Below are positions 62,924-64,000 of a stretch of DNA of 64,000 nt, piece by piece. Position numbers and translations under genes: made by a program. The stretch is from assembly GCA_902768125.1 (NCBI GenBank), contig CACXKA010000001.1, positions 242,525 through 306,524 on the forward strand. Direction: 5' to 3'. Source of the stretch: an uncultured Bacteroidales bacterium. GTDB taxonomy: Bacteria; Bacteroidota; Bacteroidia; Bacteroidales; Bacteroidaceae. The stretch's first letter is position 1, and each line of letters begins with the position of its first letter. The notes under the pieces were generated by a model. It was not told the DNA's origin. It searched no databases and was given only the letters and a program-made list of their open reading frames with translations.

Positions 62924-63289
62924 ATGAATTATCTCATCAAAGTTGAAAATCTCAAGAATGGAGATGAAGCCATCATCAAGGCTTCTGCTCGCGCATGCGT
63001 GGAAACGCTCAGCCCTAAAATCAAGGTGGCACTCGACCTCCCCTACGTGGATCATGCATGCCATCGCTTTGTGGCACGAGGAGTGACCTATGTGGTGGAG
63101 GAGCACATGATTTCCGAACCTGAAATCATCTGGGAGAACGACAGGAATCCTGGTCGCTACCGTTGCAGCGACAGAATCTCCATCGAACGCGTCTTCACCA
63201 CTCTTGGTTCCAGCATCAAGTACTACCAAGACACTGGCTTCATGGGAGAGTACAACATCCGCTGCACGTTCCTGCAACGGGTTGCCTGA
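62924..63289 (+). CDS. Small protein of unknown function
   Basis: A 121-residue soluble protein beginning MNYLIKVENLKNGDEAIIKA; the 15 extra upstream codons are AT-rich and not leader-like, so I start at 62924. It contains YVDHACHRFVARGVTYVVEEHM and DRNPGRYRCSDRISIERVFTTLG segments. There are four cysteines, no signal peptide and no recognised domain. The codon use and the stop placed directly against the convergent metallophosphoesterase stop suggest a real gene. Confidence 0.65.
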   Translation: MNYLIKVENLKNGDEAIIKASARACVETLSPKIKVALDLPYVDHACHRFVARGVTYVVEEHMISEPEIIWENDRNPGRYRCSDRISIERVFTTLGSSIKYYQDTGFMGEYNIRCTFLQRVA

Positions 63290-63808
63290 CTAACGTAGTT
63301 GGGTGAAGAACGTGGGGGCATCATCCAGTTCTATCACCTCCAAGTCCTTAATTTCTTTGCCGTCAATCGTGAAACGCACCAATGTCCTGACCGGTTGGAA
63401 GCCCGACCTTCCAGCTGCGCCAGGATTGATGTGGAGCAGATGAAGATGGAAATCATTCTCCACCTTCAGCAGATGGGAGTGTCCCGAGATGAAGAGTTGG
63501 GGAGGGTCTGCATAGATGGCTTTTCGGATACTGGTATCATACTTTCCCGGATAGCCACCGATATGTTTCATCAGCACATTCACCTCCTCACACTTCCATC
63601 TGTACACCTCTTGAAATCTCAAGCGCATGTCACAATTGTCAATGTTACCATACACCGCACGCAAGGGGGCAATTTTCTCCAGTTTGTCTGCCACCTCCAT
63701 GCTGCCGATGTCACCAGCATGCCAAATTTCGTCACACTCCTTGAAATATTTTTCGTAACGTTCGTCCCACCACCCATGTGTGTCGGAAAGCAATCCAATT
63801 CTACGCAT
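63290..63808 (-). CDS. YfcE/MJ0936 family metallophosphoesterase
   Basis: A 172-residue calcineurin-like phosphodiesterase. Metal ligands appear in order: LLSDTHGWWDE, IWHAGDIGS, VYGNIDNCDMR, LFISGHSHLLKVE and LHINPGAAG. The family hydrolyses phosphodiesters in the cytoplasm; natural substrates are uncertain. Its stop codon abuts the stop of the convergent small gene. Confidence 0.93.
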   Translation of the reverse strand: MRRIGLLSDTHGWWDERYEKYFKECDEIWHAGDIGSMEVADKLEKIAPLRAVYGNIDNCDMRLRFQEVYRWKCEEVNVLMKHIGGYPGKYDTSIRKAIYADPPQLFISGHSHLLKVENDFHLHLLHINPGAAGRSGFQPVRTLVRFTIDGKEIKDLEVIELDDAPTFFTQLR

Positions 63809-64000
63809 TCAAATTTTTTTTATTTTTTTCTTTATTTTTTCTTTCTTCTTTCTATCCCTCAAGAGAGGTATCCCTACCATCTTATCATCTATCAATCAAT
63901 AAGTTGCAAAAGGTTTAATTCCATATCCCTATATCTGTTATAGGAAAACCCCTACTGTTTGGGGATTTTCAGTTTGAAACCCATGGCAAAACACCGTAAC
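63809..64000. other. AT-rich gene-free end of the window
   Basis: No gene. Polythymine tracts follow the metallophosphoesterase start; a short inverted repeat CCCC-TACTGTTT-GGGG is at about 63947-63963. Confidence 0.4.

Noticed and set aside
1-64000. CRISPR arrays, insertion sequences and prophage genes
   Set aside because: I saw no regularly spaced 25-40-bp repeats with unique spacers, no transposase or integrase, and no phage structural gene.

Overview
This window looks like chromosomal DNA of a Bacteroidales bacterium, most likely Prevotella or a close relative. The evidence is: promoters of the Bacteroidetes type (TTTG, 19-20 bases, TAnnTTTG, almost always followed by GCA); few Shine-Dalgarno sites; many SPII lipoproteins; short C-terminal sorting-type tails on secreted proteins; and families largely confined to this phylum (GSCFA, DUF5686, DUF6242, DUF6089, DUF4294, DUF4254, and a MurF of the type that is usually fused to alanine racemase).

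Layout. 1-2.8 kb (minus): murF end of a probable murF-alr fusion, GSCFA protein, lipoprotein. 2.95-10.9 kb (plus): gpmI, a DUF5686 outer-membrane protein and an 1172-residue secreted protein with three related beta modules. 10.9-11.7 kb: gene-free DNA with a long palindrome and an orphan consensus promoter. 11.7-17.9 kb: rnr (minus), then an epimerase, a PAP2 enzyme, a radical SAM protein and a sirtuin (plus). 18-26 kb (plus): DUF6242 and DUF6089 proteins and the envelope cluster uppS-bamA-three OmpH/Skp genes-murI, then tRNA-Pro(CGG) on the minus strand. 26.5-34 kb: pckA, an RNase H, carboxynorspermidine dehydrogenase, recA, and convergent mutS. 34.3-38.2 kb: DUF4294 protein, a SpoU methyltransferase, a second long palindrome, a 42-bp tandem repeat, an antitoxin with a frameshifted yafQ toxin, a structured repeat and a secreted protein. 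38.2-48.5 kb (minus): a lipoprotein and a 3138-residue surface protein. 48.8-53.4 kb (minus): argS, an Asn-rich secreted protein, rnhB and an SDR dehydrogenase whose leader carries a terminator-like structure. 53.6-61.6 kb (plus): eight tightly packed genes for making and attaching 2-aminoethylphosphonate to a surface glycan. The rest holds a GT2 transferase, a small unknown gene and a metallophosphoesterase.

How the genes work together. Much of the window serves the envelope: peptidoglycan precursors (murF-alr, murI), lipid carrier (uppS), outer-membrane assembly (bamA, Skp-like chaperones) and secreted surface proteins. The phosphonate operon is the clearest pathway: PEP is isomerised to phosphonopyruvate (AepX), decarboxylated (AepY), aminated to 2-AEP (PhnW), probably activated with CTP by a stand-alone nucleotidyltransferase and transferred by a LicD-type enzyme to a sugar built by the flanking glycosyltransferases. 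The least explained material lies between genes: two long palindromes of the same architecture but different sequence, a leader RNA candidate before the SDR gene, a repeated promoter module with a sequence-variable hairpin, and a structured repeat near 36.87 kb.
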